64,000 nt of DNA from Luteolibacter sp. (GTDB lineage Bacteria > Verrucomicrobiota > Verrucomicrobiia > Verrucomicrobiales > Akkermansiaceae). Below the pieces are notes generated by a model, which saw only the letters and a program-made list of their open reading frames with translations, was not told the origin of the DNA and made no database searches. The translations under genes were made by a program, and so were the position numbers. Shown here piece by piece: positions 1 through 11,315 of the stretch (the first letter of the stretch is position 1; every line of letters starts with the position of its first letter). Where the stretch lies: contig JAURCU010000002.1 in NCBI GenBank assembly GCA_030828305.1, positions 1-64,000 of the forward strand, given 5' to 3'.

Positions 1-1
1 T

Positions 2-160
2 GAACATATGACCGTCTTCAAATCGTAATACTACGCCTTCAGTGTCTTCCATCTTAGATAGTTCTTCAATAAATGAAGAAAGATCGTCTACAGAAGAACG
101 AAAAGCTTTTACAACTGGAACATTATAACACTCAGCAAGAGCTACGATCTCACTGACTGC
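2..160 (-). CDS. Partial C-terminal-region fragment resembling T4 RnlA-type RNA ligase (cut by window edge; true upstream limit uncertain)
   Basis: Reverse strand reads ...VSEIVALAECYNVPVVKAFRSSVDDLSSFIEELSKMEDTEGVVLRFEDGHMF, resembling the T4 RNA ligase 1 region around 'NIEGYVAVMKDGSHFKIK'. AT-rich compared with the rest of the window. Confidence 0.5.
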
Positions 161-376
161 CTGAGCCTCGGCATTGGTGTTGCTCAAGGCTACGGTGTTG
201 AAGAAGGCGAACTCGCCAACCTCACTACCACCGCAACCCTCGACTGGGCCTTCACCGACTCTGCTACTCTTTCCCCATACGTCCTCTACTCCGTGGAGGG
301 CTCGGAAAACGTGCACTACAACAACCCAAATACTCAAGAGCTTGTTGCCGGTGTTAATCTGTCCGTCAGCTTCTAA
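77..376 (+). pseudogene. C-terminal beta-barrel/porin-like fragment without a start in this window
   Basis: Frame ending at TAA 374-376 reads ...YDLTDCLSLGIGVAQGYGVEEGELANLTTTATLDWAFTDSATLSPYVLYSVEGSENVHYNNPNTQELVAGVNLSVSF, with alternating beta strands and a terminal aromatic. An in-frame TGA lies at 74-76 and there is no ATG. Confidence 0.5.
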
Positions 377-405
377 TCCTCTGGGTTAAAGTCAACTTAC
401 ACCAA

Positions 406-436
406 AGGGTGATCGCCTCGGCGATCACCCTTTTTT
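406..436 (+). terminator. Rho-independent terminator downstream of the barrel-like ORF
   Basis: GGGTGATCGCC-TC-GGCGATCACCC followed by TTTTTT. Confidence 0.85.
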
Positions 437-528
437 CATGCTCATTTTTGATTGGTTTCTGGATGCCCGCTTGGCATTTGACCGAGGCCATTGTCCCCGC
501 TAGTTTCCCCACCTCAGCCCCCTTTCCA

Positions 529-1626
529 ATGAGTCTCGAATCCCACGCCAACCGCTTTATCTGTGATCTGGTTGCCTATGAACCCGGCAAGCCCATTGAG
601 GAAACTGCTCGCGAACTGGGTCTGAAGCCCGAGCAGATCGTCAAGGTCGCCTCGAATGAGAACCCCCTCGGCCCCTCTCCGCTCGCCGTCAAAGCGATCG
701 AGAAAGCAGCGAAAGATGCCCACATCTATCCTGATGGTGGGGGCTACATGCTGCGCCAGGCCATCGCTGACAAATACGCACTCAGCATGGACCATGTCGT
801 CCTTGGCAATGGCTCCAATGAAATCATCGAACTGCTCTGCCACACGTTTCTCAACCGCGATGCGGAGCTCATCGCTGCCGAACACGCCTTCGTCGTCTAC
901 AAGCTGATGGCCACGCTATTTGGCGCCAAATACATCGAGGTCGCCGACCCCGACTTCATCCACGATCTCGAGGGCATGGCCGATGCCATTACTGACAACA
1001 CCCGACTGGTCTTCATCGCCAATCCCAACAATCCCACCGGCACCATGGTCGACCAGCAATCCATCGACCGCTTCATGGAGCGGCTTCCCGATCACGTCGT
1101 TGCAGTTTTCGACGAAGCTTACCACGAATTTCCGGATAATCCGCCTGACGTCCTCAAATACGTCCGCGAAGGCCGCAACGTTTGCGTGCTGCGCACTTTT
1201 TCCAAGATCCACGGCCTGGCGGCACTCCGCATTGGATATGGCCTTGCTCCCGCCCACCTCGCCGGCTTACTGCAAAAGGCCCGTCAGCCCTTCAACACCA
1301 ATGCCCTTGCTCAGGCTGGAGCCCTGGCTGCTCTCGCCGATGAACAGCACATCCAGCAGACACGCCGGGTCAATCAGCAAGGCCTCGGGTATCTCTGCGA
1401 GGCATTGACCCAGCGAGGCATTGAGTGGGTCCCCAGCTTTGCCAACTTCCTGCTGATCAAATGCGGTCATGGCGATGACGTCTTCAAAAACATGCTCAAG
1501 CAGGGTGTGATTGTGCGTGCCATGAGCGGCTACAAGTTACCGGACTGGATCCGCGTCTCCATCGGCACCCCGGAGGAAAACAAGCGCGTGCTGGAAGTTT
1601 TCGACGCAGTGCTTGCCGATCGCTGA
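529..1626 (+). CDS. hisC: Histidinol-phosphate aminotransferase (class I/II PLP aminotransferase)
   Basis: MSLESHANRFICDLVAYEPGKPIEE..KVASNENPLGPSP..; HisC-like motifs. Start moved from 409 because a terminator overlaps the longer ORF. Confidence 0.88.
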   Translation: MSLESHANRFICDLVAYEPGKPIEETARELGLKPEQIVKVASNENPLGPSPLAVKAIEKAAKDAHIYPDGGGYMLRQAIADKYALSMDHVVLGNGSNEIIELLCHTFLNRDAELIAAEHAFVVYKLMATLFGAKYIEVADPDFIHDLEGMADAITDNTRLVFIANPNNPTGTMVDQQSIDRFMERLPDHVVAVFDEAYHEFPDNPPDVLKYVREGRNVCVLRTFSKIHGLAALRIGYGLAPAHLAGLLQKARQPFNTNALAQAGALAALADEQHIQQTRRVNQQGLGYLCEALTQRGIEWVPSFANFLLIKCGHGDDVFKNMLKQGVIVRAMSGYKLPDWIRVSIGTPEENKRVLEVFDAVLADR

Positions 1627-1628
1627 CC

Positions 1629-2987
1629 ATGGACGCGACCGGGTCAGATCAGCACCCCACGGTTGCTGCCATCGCGACGGCGGCGGCAACGGGTGCAGTG
1701 TCCATGATCCGCGTCTCGGGCCCCAAGGCCATCGAGATTGCTGGCAAAGCCTGTGATGGCCAGATTCAGCGACTAGCCCACGGCGAGGTGCGCTACTGCA
1801 AAATTCGTGACACCATGGGCGAGGTCATCGACGATGGCTTGCTGACGTTCATGCGCGCACCTCGCAGTTATACCGGAGAGGACACCATCGAGTTCACCGG
1901 TCACGGCGGCATCCTGGTGACGCGCGAAGTCTTGGCTCGATTTCTCGCGTGCGGTGCCGAAGCCGCCGGGCCAGGTGAATTCACCCAACGTGCCTTCCTC
2001 AATGGCAAACTGGACCTCACCCAGGCCGAGGGAGTGATGGATCTCATTTCTGCCCAGACCCGGCTTTCCATGCGTGCCGCGCGGGGCCAACTGGAAGGCT
2101 ATCTTGGCAGACAGACGACCAAAGCCCGTGATGAACTGCTTGGCTGCCTCGCCCATCTCGAAGCCTGGATCGACTTTCCAGATGAAGATATCGATCCACA
2201 GACCGGACAGGAGCTCAAGCAACGTATCGAAGTCGTGCTCGCCACTACCTCAAAGCTACTGGCAACTGCTGATCAGGGCCGCATCCTGCGAGAGGGAGTT
2301 CGCACTGTAATTTGTGGTCCGCCCAATGTCGGCAAATCGAGCCTGCTTAACCAACTGCTAGGTTTCGAGCGCGCCATCGTCAGCGAAACCGCCGGCACCA
2401 CTCGTGACACCATCGAGGAGACCATCAACATGAACGGACTTCCTCTTCGCCTTATTGATACCGCCGGCATGCGCGAAGCCGGTGATGCCATCGAGGCCGA
2501 GGGTATCCAACGCACCCAGCGCCAGATCGAACAGGCCGATCTCATCCTGGAAATCGCTGATGCGAGCATCGAACGCACGCAGATTGCATCATTCGGTGAC
2601 GGCAGCTCCAAGCATCTGCTCATTCTAAACAAATCGGATCTCCAAACGCACGAGTCCTGGAAAGATGTCGATGCCGTGTGTATTTCCTGCACCGAACAGC
2701 GCGGTTTTGAGGAACTTTCAGAGAAGATCCGCCAGCTTCTAAATTTCGACAAAGTCGATTGGGGTGAGCACATGATCGCCATCAACGCACGCCACCAGCA
2801 AAGTCTTTTGCGTGCCCAAGAGGCCCTCGCTGCCGCGCTGCAACTGTTGGACCCTAAATCCACCAACGCCGAATTGGCATCCGTGGACCTACGCGAAGCA
2901 CTCGACGCACTGGGTGAGATTCCCGGTAAGGTCGACACCGAAGATCTGCTGGGTGTGATCTTCAGCAGCTTCTGCATCGGCAAGTGA
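1629..2987 (+). CDS. mnmE: tRNA uridine-5-carboxymethylaminomethyl(34) synthesis GTPase MnmE
   Basis: GAVSMIRVSGPKA..; G1 GPPNVGKSSLLN; DTAGMREAGD; C-terminal CIGK. Confidence 0.95.
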   Translation: MDATGSDQHPTVAAIATAAATGAVSMIRVSGPKAIEIAGKACDGQIQRLAHGEVRYCKIRDTMGEVIDDGLLTFMRAPRSYTGEDTIEFTGHGGILVTREVLARFLACGAEAAGPGEFTQRAFLNGKLDLTQAEGVMDLISAQTRLSMRAARGQLEGYLGRQTTKARDELLGCLAHLEAWIDFPDEDIDPQTGQELKQRIEVVLATTSKLLATADQGRILREGVRTVICGPPNVGKSSLLNQLLGFERAIVSETAGTTRDTIEETINMNGLPLRLIDTAGMREAGDAIEAEGIQRTQRQIEQADLILEIADASIERTQIASFGDGSSKHLLILNKSDLQTHESWKDVDAVCISCTEQRGFEELSEKIRQLLNFDKVDWGEHMIAINARHQQSLLRAQEALAAALQLLDPKSTNAELASVDLREALDALGEIPGKVDTEDLLGVIFSSFCIGK

Positions 2988-2991
2988 GAGG

Positions 2992-3216
2992 TCACTCCTC
3001 CAAGTCTGCGGGTCCGAGTATCCTCGCTCCATCAAAGTCGTATGGAGTCATCTCCAGCAGCAGGCATTGACCCAACTTAAAAGTGTCCCCGCGCTGCTTC
3101 ACCTCCTTGCCTAAATGAGCCAGAATTTCCTTACCATTGGGTAGTGAGACTCGATATAGCAACTCTCCACGGTGTTCCAGGACCTTCCCCAAGGTGTGTA
3201 TGCTAGAATCGGGCAC
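2992..3216 (-). CDS. Translation initiation factor IF-1-like S1-domain protein (divergent)
   Basis: 74 aa: GKVLEHRGELLYRVSLPNGKEILAHLGKE..LLLEMTPYDFDGARIL matches the IF-1 pattern (EGKV..FRVELENGH..LAHISGK..VELSPYDLTRGRI). Confidence 0.7.
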   Translation of the reverse strand: MPDSSIHTLGKVLEHRGELLYRVSLPNGKEILAHLGKEVKQRGDTFKLGQCLLLEMTPYDFDGARILGPADLEE

Positions 3217-3407
3217 GCGAGAGATCCTGCCTTCGTGGGCCGTATGAAATCAAGCTTGTCTGAATAAATCATCTTCATTGGTGGTCTTTACACGGAGCTG
3301 ACTTGACTGGGACAAGAAGAAGAGCATGATTCCTATGCCCATCCGTATTGTTCTTTTTCTCTCTTTTCTGTTATTTTTTGATCCAACACACCCATTCAAC
3401 CATTCCC

Positions 3408-3809
3408 ATGAAATCTCCAATCATCATCGCCAGTGCCGCCATTCTGGGCATTGTCCTGAGTTCCTGCACTCCGATCGCCGGTCCTCAACCTCGTCAGGGT
3501 CTGGACCAACCCACACCTGAAGAAATTGCGGCTCAAGAGCGTGAACGAGAGAGACTTGCTCGCGCCGAAGCAGAACTTCTAAGACAACAGCAGCAATTCC
3601 AGAATCCAAACTTCAATAATAGCAACGACAACAGCACACCAACTGGCCCCACCGATTACCCTTTTGCCAGCAAAGTTCCGGGCAAGGCCGGCTTTGTATT
3701 CAGCCCCTACAACAAGCAGGTGGTTGATGTGCGCGATATTCCGAGTGGCACTCTCGTTCAGGATCCGACATATCCCGCGTCAGAGAAAAAATATTTCCGG
3801 GTGCCTTGA
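3408..3809 (+). CDS. Putative lipoprotein, unknown function
   Basis: Signal peptide with lipobox-like LGIVLSSC, Glu/Arg/Gln-rich coiled stretch. Confidence 0.6.
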   Translation: MKSPIIIASAAILGIVLSSCTPIAGPQPRQGLDQPTPEEIAAQERERERLARAEAELLRQQQQFQNPNFNNSNDNSTPTGPTDYPFASKVPGKAGFVFSPYNKQVVDVRDIPSGTLVQDPTYPASEKKYFRVP

Positions 3810-3841
3810 TTGCTGCTAACAACCTGCCGATAACTTTCAAC

Positions 3842-3873
3842 AACCGGATCCGCGCAATCGGGCCCGGTTTTTT
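3842..3873 (+). terminator. Probable rho-independent terminator
   Basis: AACCGG...CCGGTT stem followed by T-run (imperfect interior). Confidence 0.5.
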
Positions 3874-3878
3874 AATTC

Positions 3879-4715
3879 ATGAGCGATCCCTTCCAAAGTG
3901 TGACCATTCTCGGCGGCGGCCTGCTTGGCGGCTCACTTGCACTTGCCTTGAAACAGGACGTGCGCATGTGGGCGCGGCGCGAAGAGACCGTGAACAAAGC
4001 CAAGCAGCTCGGCGTCAATGGTGCCACCAGCGATCTGGCGCTAGCCGTCAAGGATAGCCAACTGGTCATCCTCTGCGTGCCTGTTGGAGCCATGCCAAAG
4101 TTGCTTGAGGCTGCCATTCAAGCCGGATTGCCCGCAGACTGCCTGATTACGGATGTTGGTAGCGTCAAAGGTATGCCACACCAGACACTGGGCCCCATCG
4201 TCAAGAATAGCGGTCGGCAATTCATCGGCAGCCACCCCATGGCCGGTTCCGAACAGGGTGGAATTCAGGCCGCAAGAAAGGATCTTTTTGCTGGAGCAGC
4301 CTGCCTGCTCACCAATGATGGCATGGCTTCGGCGCAAAACACCCAACGCCTGGATGCCTTCTGGCAGCAGGTCGGCTGCCAAACCACTTGGCTGGACAGT
4401 GCCAGACATGACGCACTGGTTGCTCGCATCAGTCACCTGCCACACATACTGGCGGCCGCTGCTGCGCGCACCTGCCTTGAAAACCCATCCGATGGGTCCT
4501 TCGGAGGCGGAGGGCTACGCGACACCACCCGTGTCGCTGGCGGCAACGTCGACATGTGGACCGAGATCCTGCTAGAAAACCGTGAGGCTTTAATGGGGCC
4601 TATGCAACGCAGTATCGACGATCTTATCTCACTCATGAGCATCCTAGACGCCCAAGATCAAGATGCGGCTCGACAATGGCTTGAAGCTGCGAAAAATCGC
4701 CGCGATTCGCTCTAA
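3879..4715 (+). CDS. tyrA: Prephenate dehydrogenase
   Basis: VTILGGGLLGGSLALAL; ITDVGSVKG; GSHPMAGSEQGG. Confidence 0.9.
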   Translation: MSDPFQSVTILGGGLLGGSLALALKQDVRMWARREETVNKAKQLGVNGATSDLALAVKDSQLVILCVPVGAMPKLLEAAIQAGLPADCLITDVGSVKGMPHQTLGPIVKNSGRQFIGSHPMAGSEQGGIQAARKDLFAGAACLLTNDGMASAQNTQRLDAFWQQVGCQTTWLDSARHDALVARISHLPHILAAAAARTCLENPSDGSFGGGGLRDTTRVAGGNVDMWTEILLENREALMGPMQRSIDDLISLMSILDAQDQDAARQWLEAAKNRRDSL

Positions 4716-4728
4716 TACATCCTCCCGA

Positions 4729-6075
4729 ATGTCAGAACTCCGCGTCTTCCACACCTCCACACTCAAGGCTGAATTCAGTGTGCCTGGCGACAAGAGCATG
4801 TCACACCGCGCAGCCATTCTCGGTGGTTTGTCGGATGGTATCTGCACCATTCACAACTTCCTGCCCAGTGAGGACTGCGTCAACACACTGATGGCCATGC
4901 AGGCACTCGGAGCCAGACATGAGATACTCGATGAAATGCCAGCTCACGGCCCACTCAAGCTCAAATTGCATGGTCAAAGCATGAGCCTCAGCGCCCCCGC
5001 GGCACCCATGGACTGCGGGAATTCAGGTACTGGCATGCGCCTACTCGCCGGACTCCTCGCCGGCCAAAAATTCAACTCCGAGCTCTTGGGTGACGAATCG
5101 CTCTCCGGCCGACCCATGGGCCGGATCACCTTGCCCCTTCGCCAGATGGGCGCAAGGATCGAAACCCTTGGTGAAAAGGATGGCTGTGCCCCATTGCGCT
5201 TCCAGCCCGCAAAGCTCTCGTCAATTCATTACGAAATGCCCGTCGCAAGCGCCCAGGTGAAGAGCGCGGTGCTACTCGCCGGTCTCTTTGCTAATGGAAA
5301 GACCATCATCATACAACCGGCCACCACCCGCGATCATACCGAACGCATGATGGCCTCATTTGGTATCGAATTGGAGATCGAGGGCAACCACATTGCCATT
5401 CAAGGTGGTCAAACACCCAAGGCCTGCAATTTCATCGTGCCGGGTGACATTTCGAGTGCCGCCTTCTGGCTGGTGGCAGCTGCCGCCTTGCCGGGCTCGC
5501 AGCTGACCCTCAAAAAGGTCGGCCTAAACCCAACCCGCGACGCCATCATCACCGTGCTCAAACGGATGGGAGCCAGCATAACCGTCGCGCCCGACGAGAC
5601 CAGCGGCGAGCCCATGGGCGATATCAAAATCACAGGTGCGCTCCTGAAAGGCACCACCATTCTGGAGGAGGAAGTGCCCAACCTGATTGATGAAATTCCC
5701 GTCATTGCCGTTGCCGCTGCTCTGGCCAGCGGCCATACAACCATCCGCAATGCCAGAGAATTGCGCGTGAAGGAAACCGACCGCATCGCCACCGTGGTTG
5801 AGAATCTGCGCGCCATGGGTGGTGTGGTTGAAGAATTTGAAGACGGCATGGAGATCGAAGGCGGCCATCCACTTCGGGGCACAAGCCTGCACAGCTTCGG
5901 TGACCACCGTATCGCCATGGCATTTGCCATTGCCGGGCTCTTTGCCAAAGGAGAAACTGTTATTGGTGGTACTGACTGCATCAACACTTCCTATCCCGGC
6001 TTTAGCCGTCACCTAGCCGCGGTCATGAGTGGCTCCAGCGATCCATCCGACTACGACCTGACTTCAGCATCTTGA
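4729..6075 (+). CDS. aroA: 3-phosphoshikimate 1-carboxyvinyltransferase (EPSP synthase)
   Basis: VPGDKSMSHRAAILG; DCGNSGTGMRLLAGLLAG; ELRVKETDRI; DHRIAMAFAIAGL. Confidence 0.95.
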   Translation: MSELRVFHTSTLKAEFSVPGDKSMSHRAAILGGLSDGICTIHNFLPSEDCVNTLMAMQALGARHEILDEMPAHGPLKLKLHGQSMSLSAPAAPMDCGNSGTGMRLLAGLLAGQKFNSELLGDESLSGRPMGRITLPLRQMGARIETLGEKDGCAPLRFQPAKLSSIHYEMPVASAQVKSAVLLAGLFANGKTIIIQPATTRDHTERMMASFGIELEIEGNHIAIQGGQTPKACNFIVPGDISSAAFWLVAAAALPGSQLTLKKVGLNPTRDAIITVLKRMGASITVAPDETSGEPMGDIKITGALLKGTTILEEEVPNLIDEIPVIAVAAALASGHTTIRNARELRVKETDRIATVVENLRAMGGVVEEFEDGMEIEGGHPLRGTSLHSFGDHRIAMAFAIAGLFAKGETVIGGTDCINTSYPGFSRHLAAVMSGSSDPSDYDLTSAS

Positions 6076-6111
6076 ATTCCCATATCGCTATCGCCATTGA
6101 CGGGCCCGCCG
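6061..6111 (+). repeat. 51-bp direct repeat, copy 1 (aroA 3' end / cmk 5' end)
   Basis: acttcagcatcttgaattcccatatcgctatcgccattgacgggcccgccg. Confidence 0.95.
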
Positions 6112-6153
6112 TTTTTTTCGCGATGCTGCGCTTCAGCCGTAGAAATTAATCCA

Positions 6154-6204
6154 ACTTCAGCATCTTGAATTCCCATATCGCTATCGCCATTGACGGGCCC
6201 GCCG
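6154..6204 (+). repeat. 51-bp direct repeat, copy 2 (start of intact cmk)
   Basis: Identical 51-mer to 6061-6111, separated by 42 bp. Confidence 0.95.
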
Positions 6205-6812
6205 CATCAGGCAAGAGCACCTTAGCCAAACATTTGGCTGAGCGTCTGGGGCTTATCATGGTCAACTCGGGGGCCATGTATCGCTCCATCACCTGGAAGG
6301 CTCTTGAAGAAAATCTCGATCCCAGCGACGATAAAGCGGTCACAGCCATGCTGGGGCGCATCGAAATCCGATGCAGCAGCAATGGCATCATGTCGACCAT
6401 CACAATCGACGGAGTAGATCCCAGAGAGCAACTGCGCAGTGAGGGAGTAAACGCCAATGTCTCGGCAATCTCAGCCATTCCAGCCGTGCGCGAACACCTG
6501 ATCGATCTTCAACGCAGCTACCTCGAACATACCGGCGTTGTGATGGAGGGTCGCGACATCGGTTCTGTGGTCTTCCCCGATACCCCTTACAAAATCTATG
6601 TCACCGCTGATGAGTCCGTGCGTGCCAAACGCCGGGGTGACGACGGTGAAGTCGACTCCATCGCAAAACGGGATGCCGCCGACAGCCAACGCAAGACCGC
6701 ACCCCTGAAGATTTCCGAGGGAGCCGTCATTCTCGATAACTCGGAGCATACGATTGAATCCGGTTTGGAAGCCGCCCTGGAAATCCTCAAAGCTCAAGGA
6801 TTGGAATTCTGA
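6165..6812 (+). CDS. cmk: (d)CMP kinase
   Basis: TTG start, NSHIAIAIDGPAASGKSTLAKHLAERLG..; MEGRDIGSVVFPD. Confidence 0.92.
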   Translation: MNSHIAIAIDGPAASGKSTLAKHLAERLGLIMVNSGAMYRSITWKALEENLDPSDDKAVTAMLGRIEIRCSSNGIMSTITIDGVDPREQLRSEGVNANVSAISAIPAVREHLIDLQRSYLEHTGVVMEGRDIGSVVFPDTPYKIYVTADESVRAKRRGDDGEVDSIAKRDAADSQRKTAPLKISEGAVILDNSEHTIESGLEAALEILKAQGLEF

Positions 6813-6814
6813 TC

Positions 6815-7432
6815 ATGCGCTGGATCTATTGGACTGGATGGTTGTTGTTTGGCGCGGCTTACCGCGGCCTCTTTGGCCTGCGCGTCATCGGCCGAGAAAA
6901 GCTCATCACCGAGGGCCCTGTGCTCATTGCCTCCAACCACCAGAGCTACATCGACCCACCTCTCATCGGTAACCTCTACGAGGACGAAATGGTCTACCTC
7001 GCACGCAAGACTCTCTTTAAACCTGGCTTCTTCGAATGGCTCTACAATCAGTGGAACGCCATTCCGGTCGATCAGGAGCGTCCCGACATGGCTAGCCTCA
7101 AAACCATTATCAGACGCCTCAAAAGCGGTTGGCGCGTGCTTCTGTTCCCCGAAGGGGCAAGGACTTACGATGGCAGCATTGGGGAGGCAGCTTCTGGAAT
7201 TGGCTTGGTTGCCGTCAAAGCAGGCGTACCGATCCAGCCCATAAGAATCTTTGGAGCCAATGAGGTCCTGCCGCGTGGCAGCTCCAGGATACGCCTCGCC
7301 CGCATCACGGTGGTGGTCGGCGAAGCCATCCACCTCAAGGCCGAAGAACTCAAGTCACTCTCCGACAAGCAAGGATATGAGAAAGTCACCACGCGCATCA
7401 TGAACGCGATCAAGGCACTTGAGTTACCTTGA
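6815..7432 (+). CDS. plsC: 1-acyl-sn-glycerol-3-phosphate acyltransferase
   Basis: IASNHQSYIDPPLIG (HX4D-like), LLFPEGARTYDGSIG. Confidence 0.85.
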   Translation: MRWIYWTGWLLFGAAYRGLFGLRVIGREKLITEGPVLIASNHQSYIDPPLIGNLYEDEMVYLARKTLFKPGFFEWLYNQWNAIPVDQERPDMASLKTIIRRLKSGWRVLLFPEGARTYDGSIGEAASGIGLVAVKAGVPIQPIRIFGANEVLPRGSSRIRLARITVVVGEAIHLKAEELKSLSDKQGYEKVTTRIMNAIKALELP

Positions 7433-7434
7433 TA

Positions 7435-8313
7435 CTACAGTTGATCACGATTCAGCTCCCCGCCCTCCTCAGCGTTTACCTGATAGCTTACCATTTCATC
7501 GCTATCGTAAACCTCAACGATGCGGTAGCCCTTGGTCGCGCCCCAACTGCCACCGACATGGCTATCGAAGAAGTAACGGCGCTCACCTGAAATCCACATC
7601 TTGGTCTCCATGTGGTTGTGACCATGAAACACACCACGCACATTGGGTGTGCTTTCAAGCAACTCCATAACCGCCTCGGCCTTGGGAACTTCCTCGGGAT
7701 TGCTCACGCCATGCGCAGGCCAGCCTTGGGTCATGTGCTTGCGCTGCTGAATATGGATGAGCGTAAAGATCGCCGGGGCCTTTACATATTTATCGAACTC
7801 GCTCTTGAGCCAGTGACGGTCCGCCGCGCGATAGATATGACTCTTCGCGTGCACGGAGGCATCCGCCATCACGAACACGTAGTCCTTGTAAACCACGGTG
7901 TGATTGGAGTCGTAACCCCAGATCTTGCTCCATGATTCGGTCGGCGAGCCCTCTGCTCCAAGATAGTCGTGATTGCCCTTGATGCAGTAGTAGGGCATCT
8001 GGAGCTTGGAGAGATGTTTGTCGCGCAACTCCGGGAGCATCTCGGTCTTGTCGTTGACCAGATCGCCATTGAGAAAGAACAGATCGAGCCCTTTGCCCTG
8101 CTGCTCCTTGTTGATCCAATTCACCATGTTGCCGGCATACTCATCGAAGGGGGTGTTGTTCTGGCCGTAGTGCAGATCCGAGGCGATGGCGAAGCGCAAC
8201 TTGATCTTGCGATCAGCAGGCAGGTCCTGGGCATTGACCCAGCGAGCGGGCAGAAGAGTGGTCGTGGTAGCGAGACCTAATTGCCCAAGAAAAGAGCGAC
8301 GTTTAAGGGGCAT
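7435..8313 (-). CDS. Tat-exported metallophosphoesterase (calcineurin-like)
   Basis: MPLKRRSFLGQLGLATTTTLLPARWVNAQ Tat-like signal; RFAIASDLHYGQN, GDLVND, KGNHDYLG, GVFHGHNH. Confidence 0.85.
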   Translation of the reverse strand: MPLKRRSFLGQLGLATTTTLLPARWVNAQDLPADRKIKLRFAIASDLHYGQNNTPFDEYAGNMVNWINKEQQGKGLDLFFLNGDLVNDKTEMLPELRDKHLSKLQMPYYCIKGNHDYLGAEGSPTESWSKIWGYDSNHTVVYKDYVFVMADASVHAKSHIYRAADRHWLKSEFDKYVKAPAIFTLIHIQQRKHMTQGWPAHGVSNPEEVPKAEAVMELLESTPNVRGVFHGHNHMETKMWISGERRYFFDSHVGGSWGATKGYRIVEVYDSDEMVSYQVNAEEGGELNRDQL

Positions 8314-8341
8314 ATCGAAGTGGTGGAAATTTGGCTTTGGT

Positions 8342-8527
8342 TCAGCGAAACTGGTTTTGCTCTGGCTCATAAGTGAAATACGCGCTGCCGAGCCGCTCCA
8401 GCAGTTGCTCCCGATCAATACCATGAGTAGCCACCAGGTCTTCCAAAGAGTCGCACTGGTTGCGCAGTTCAGTATTGACCAAACCAACCAGCAAATGGGG
8501 ATCCATGGTGCTAAAGGAGCTCAAATC
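8342..8527 (-). CDS. DUF4250-like small protein
   Basis: MDPHLLVGLVNTELRNQCDSLEDLVATHGIDREQLLERLGSAYFTYEPEQNQFR fits the DUF4250 pattern (..LRdq..sLdel..ygid.eel...L...gf.Y....NqF). Confidence 0.65.
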   Translation of the reverse strand, partial: DLSSFSTMDPHLLVGLVNTELRNQCDSLEDLVATHGIDREQLLERLGSAYFTYEPEQNQFR

Positions 8528-8615
8528 CATGCCTTGGACTCTCAAATTGGACCCAAAGGGTCAAGAATCCCCGGATTTCGCCTATTTCTTTGACCCCCTC
8601 CACAGGATGGCTTAA

Positions 8616-10868
<2,253 letters not shown>

Positions 10869-11244
10869 AAAGACAAGTGACTGTGCAGCTATGGACATAG
10901 CTCCAAGACGTCCTTTATCATCGCTTTGGAGATCAATCTCAAATCCCTCGCGATTTCAGCTTGCAGAGACGCGATCGGCTCGGAGAGCTGTCCCTAGCTA
11001 TGTTCTCGCGTCCAATCACCTTCATTGGTGGCTAATATCACAGCATCACAGCCCTCATGACTCAAAGTCCGTGACGTGAAGGCGTCGACCACCTGACTGA
11101 TGCGCATCCGCCGTGTCACTTCTCCACCTTAAACTGCCACCTGGTGATGTCGCTGAGTGTGAGCCAGCCCATCATGCCGGTGAGATAGAAGGCATTCGTA
11201 GCGATGAAGTCACCGGACAAACCACCGAAAGTGGGTGCAGTCCG

Positions 11245-11280
11245 AAAAAGACCCTGACCAGCGCAATACCGGCCAGGGTC
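11245..11280 (-). terminator. Rho-independent terminator for the minus-strand oxidoreductase gene
   Basis: Reverse strand: GACCCTGGCCGG-TATTGCG-CTGGTCAGGGTC-TTTTT. Confidence 0.75.
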
Positions 11281-11315
11281 TGAATGATTCATTAACGGCT
11301 CAGTCCGCAACGGCT

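Noticed and set aside
409-528. 40-aa N-terminal extension of hisC in the ORF track
   Set aside because: Begins inside a strong terminator hairpin; ATG at 529 gives a normal HisC N-terminus.
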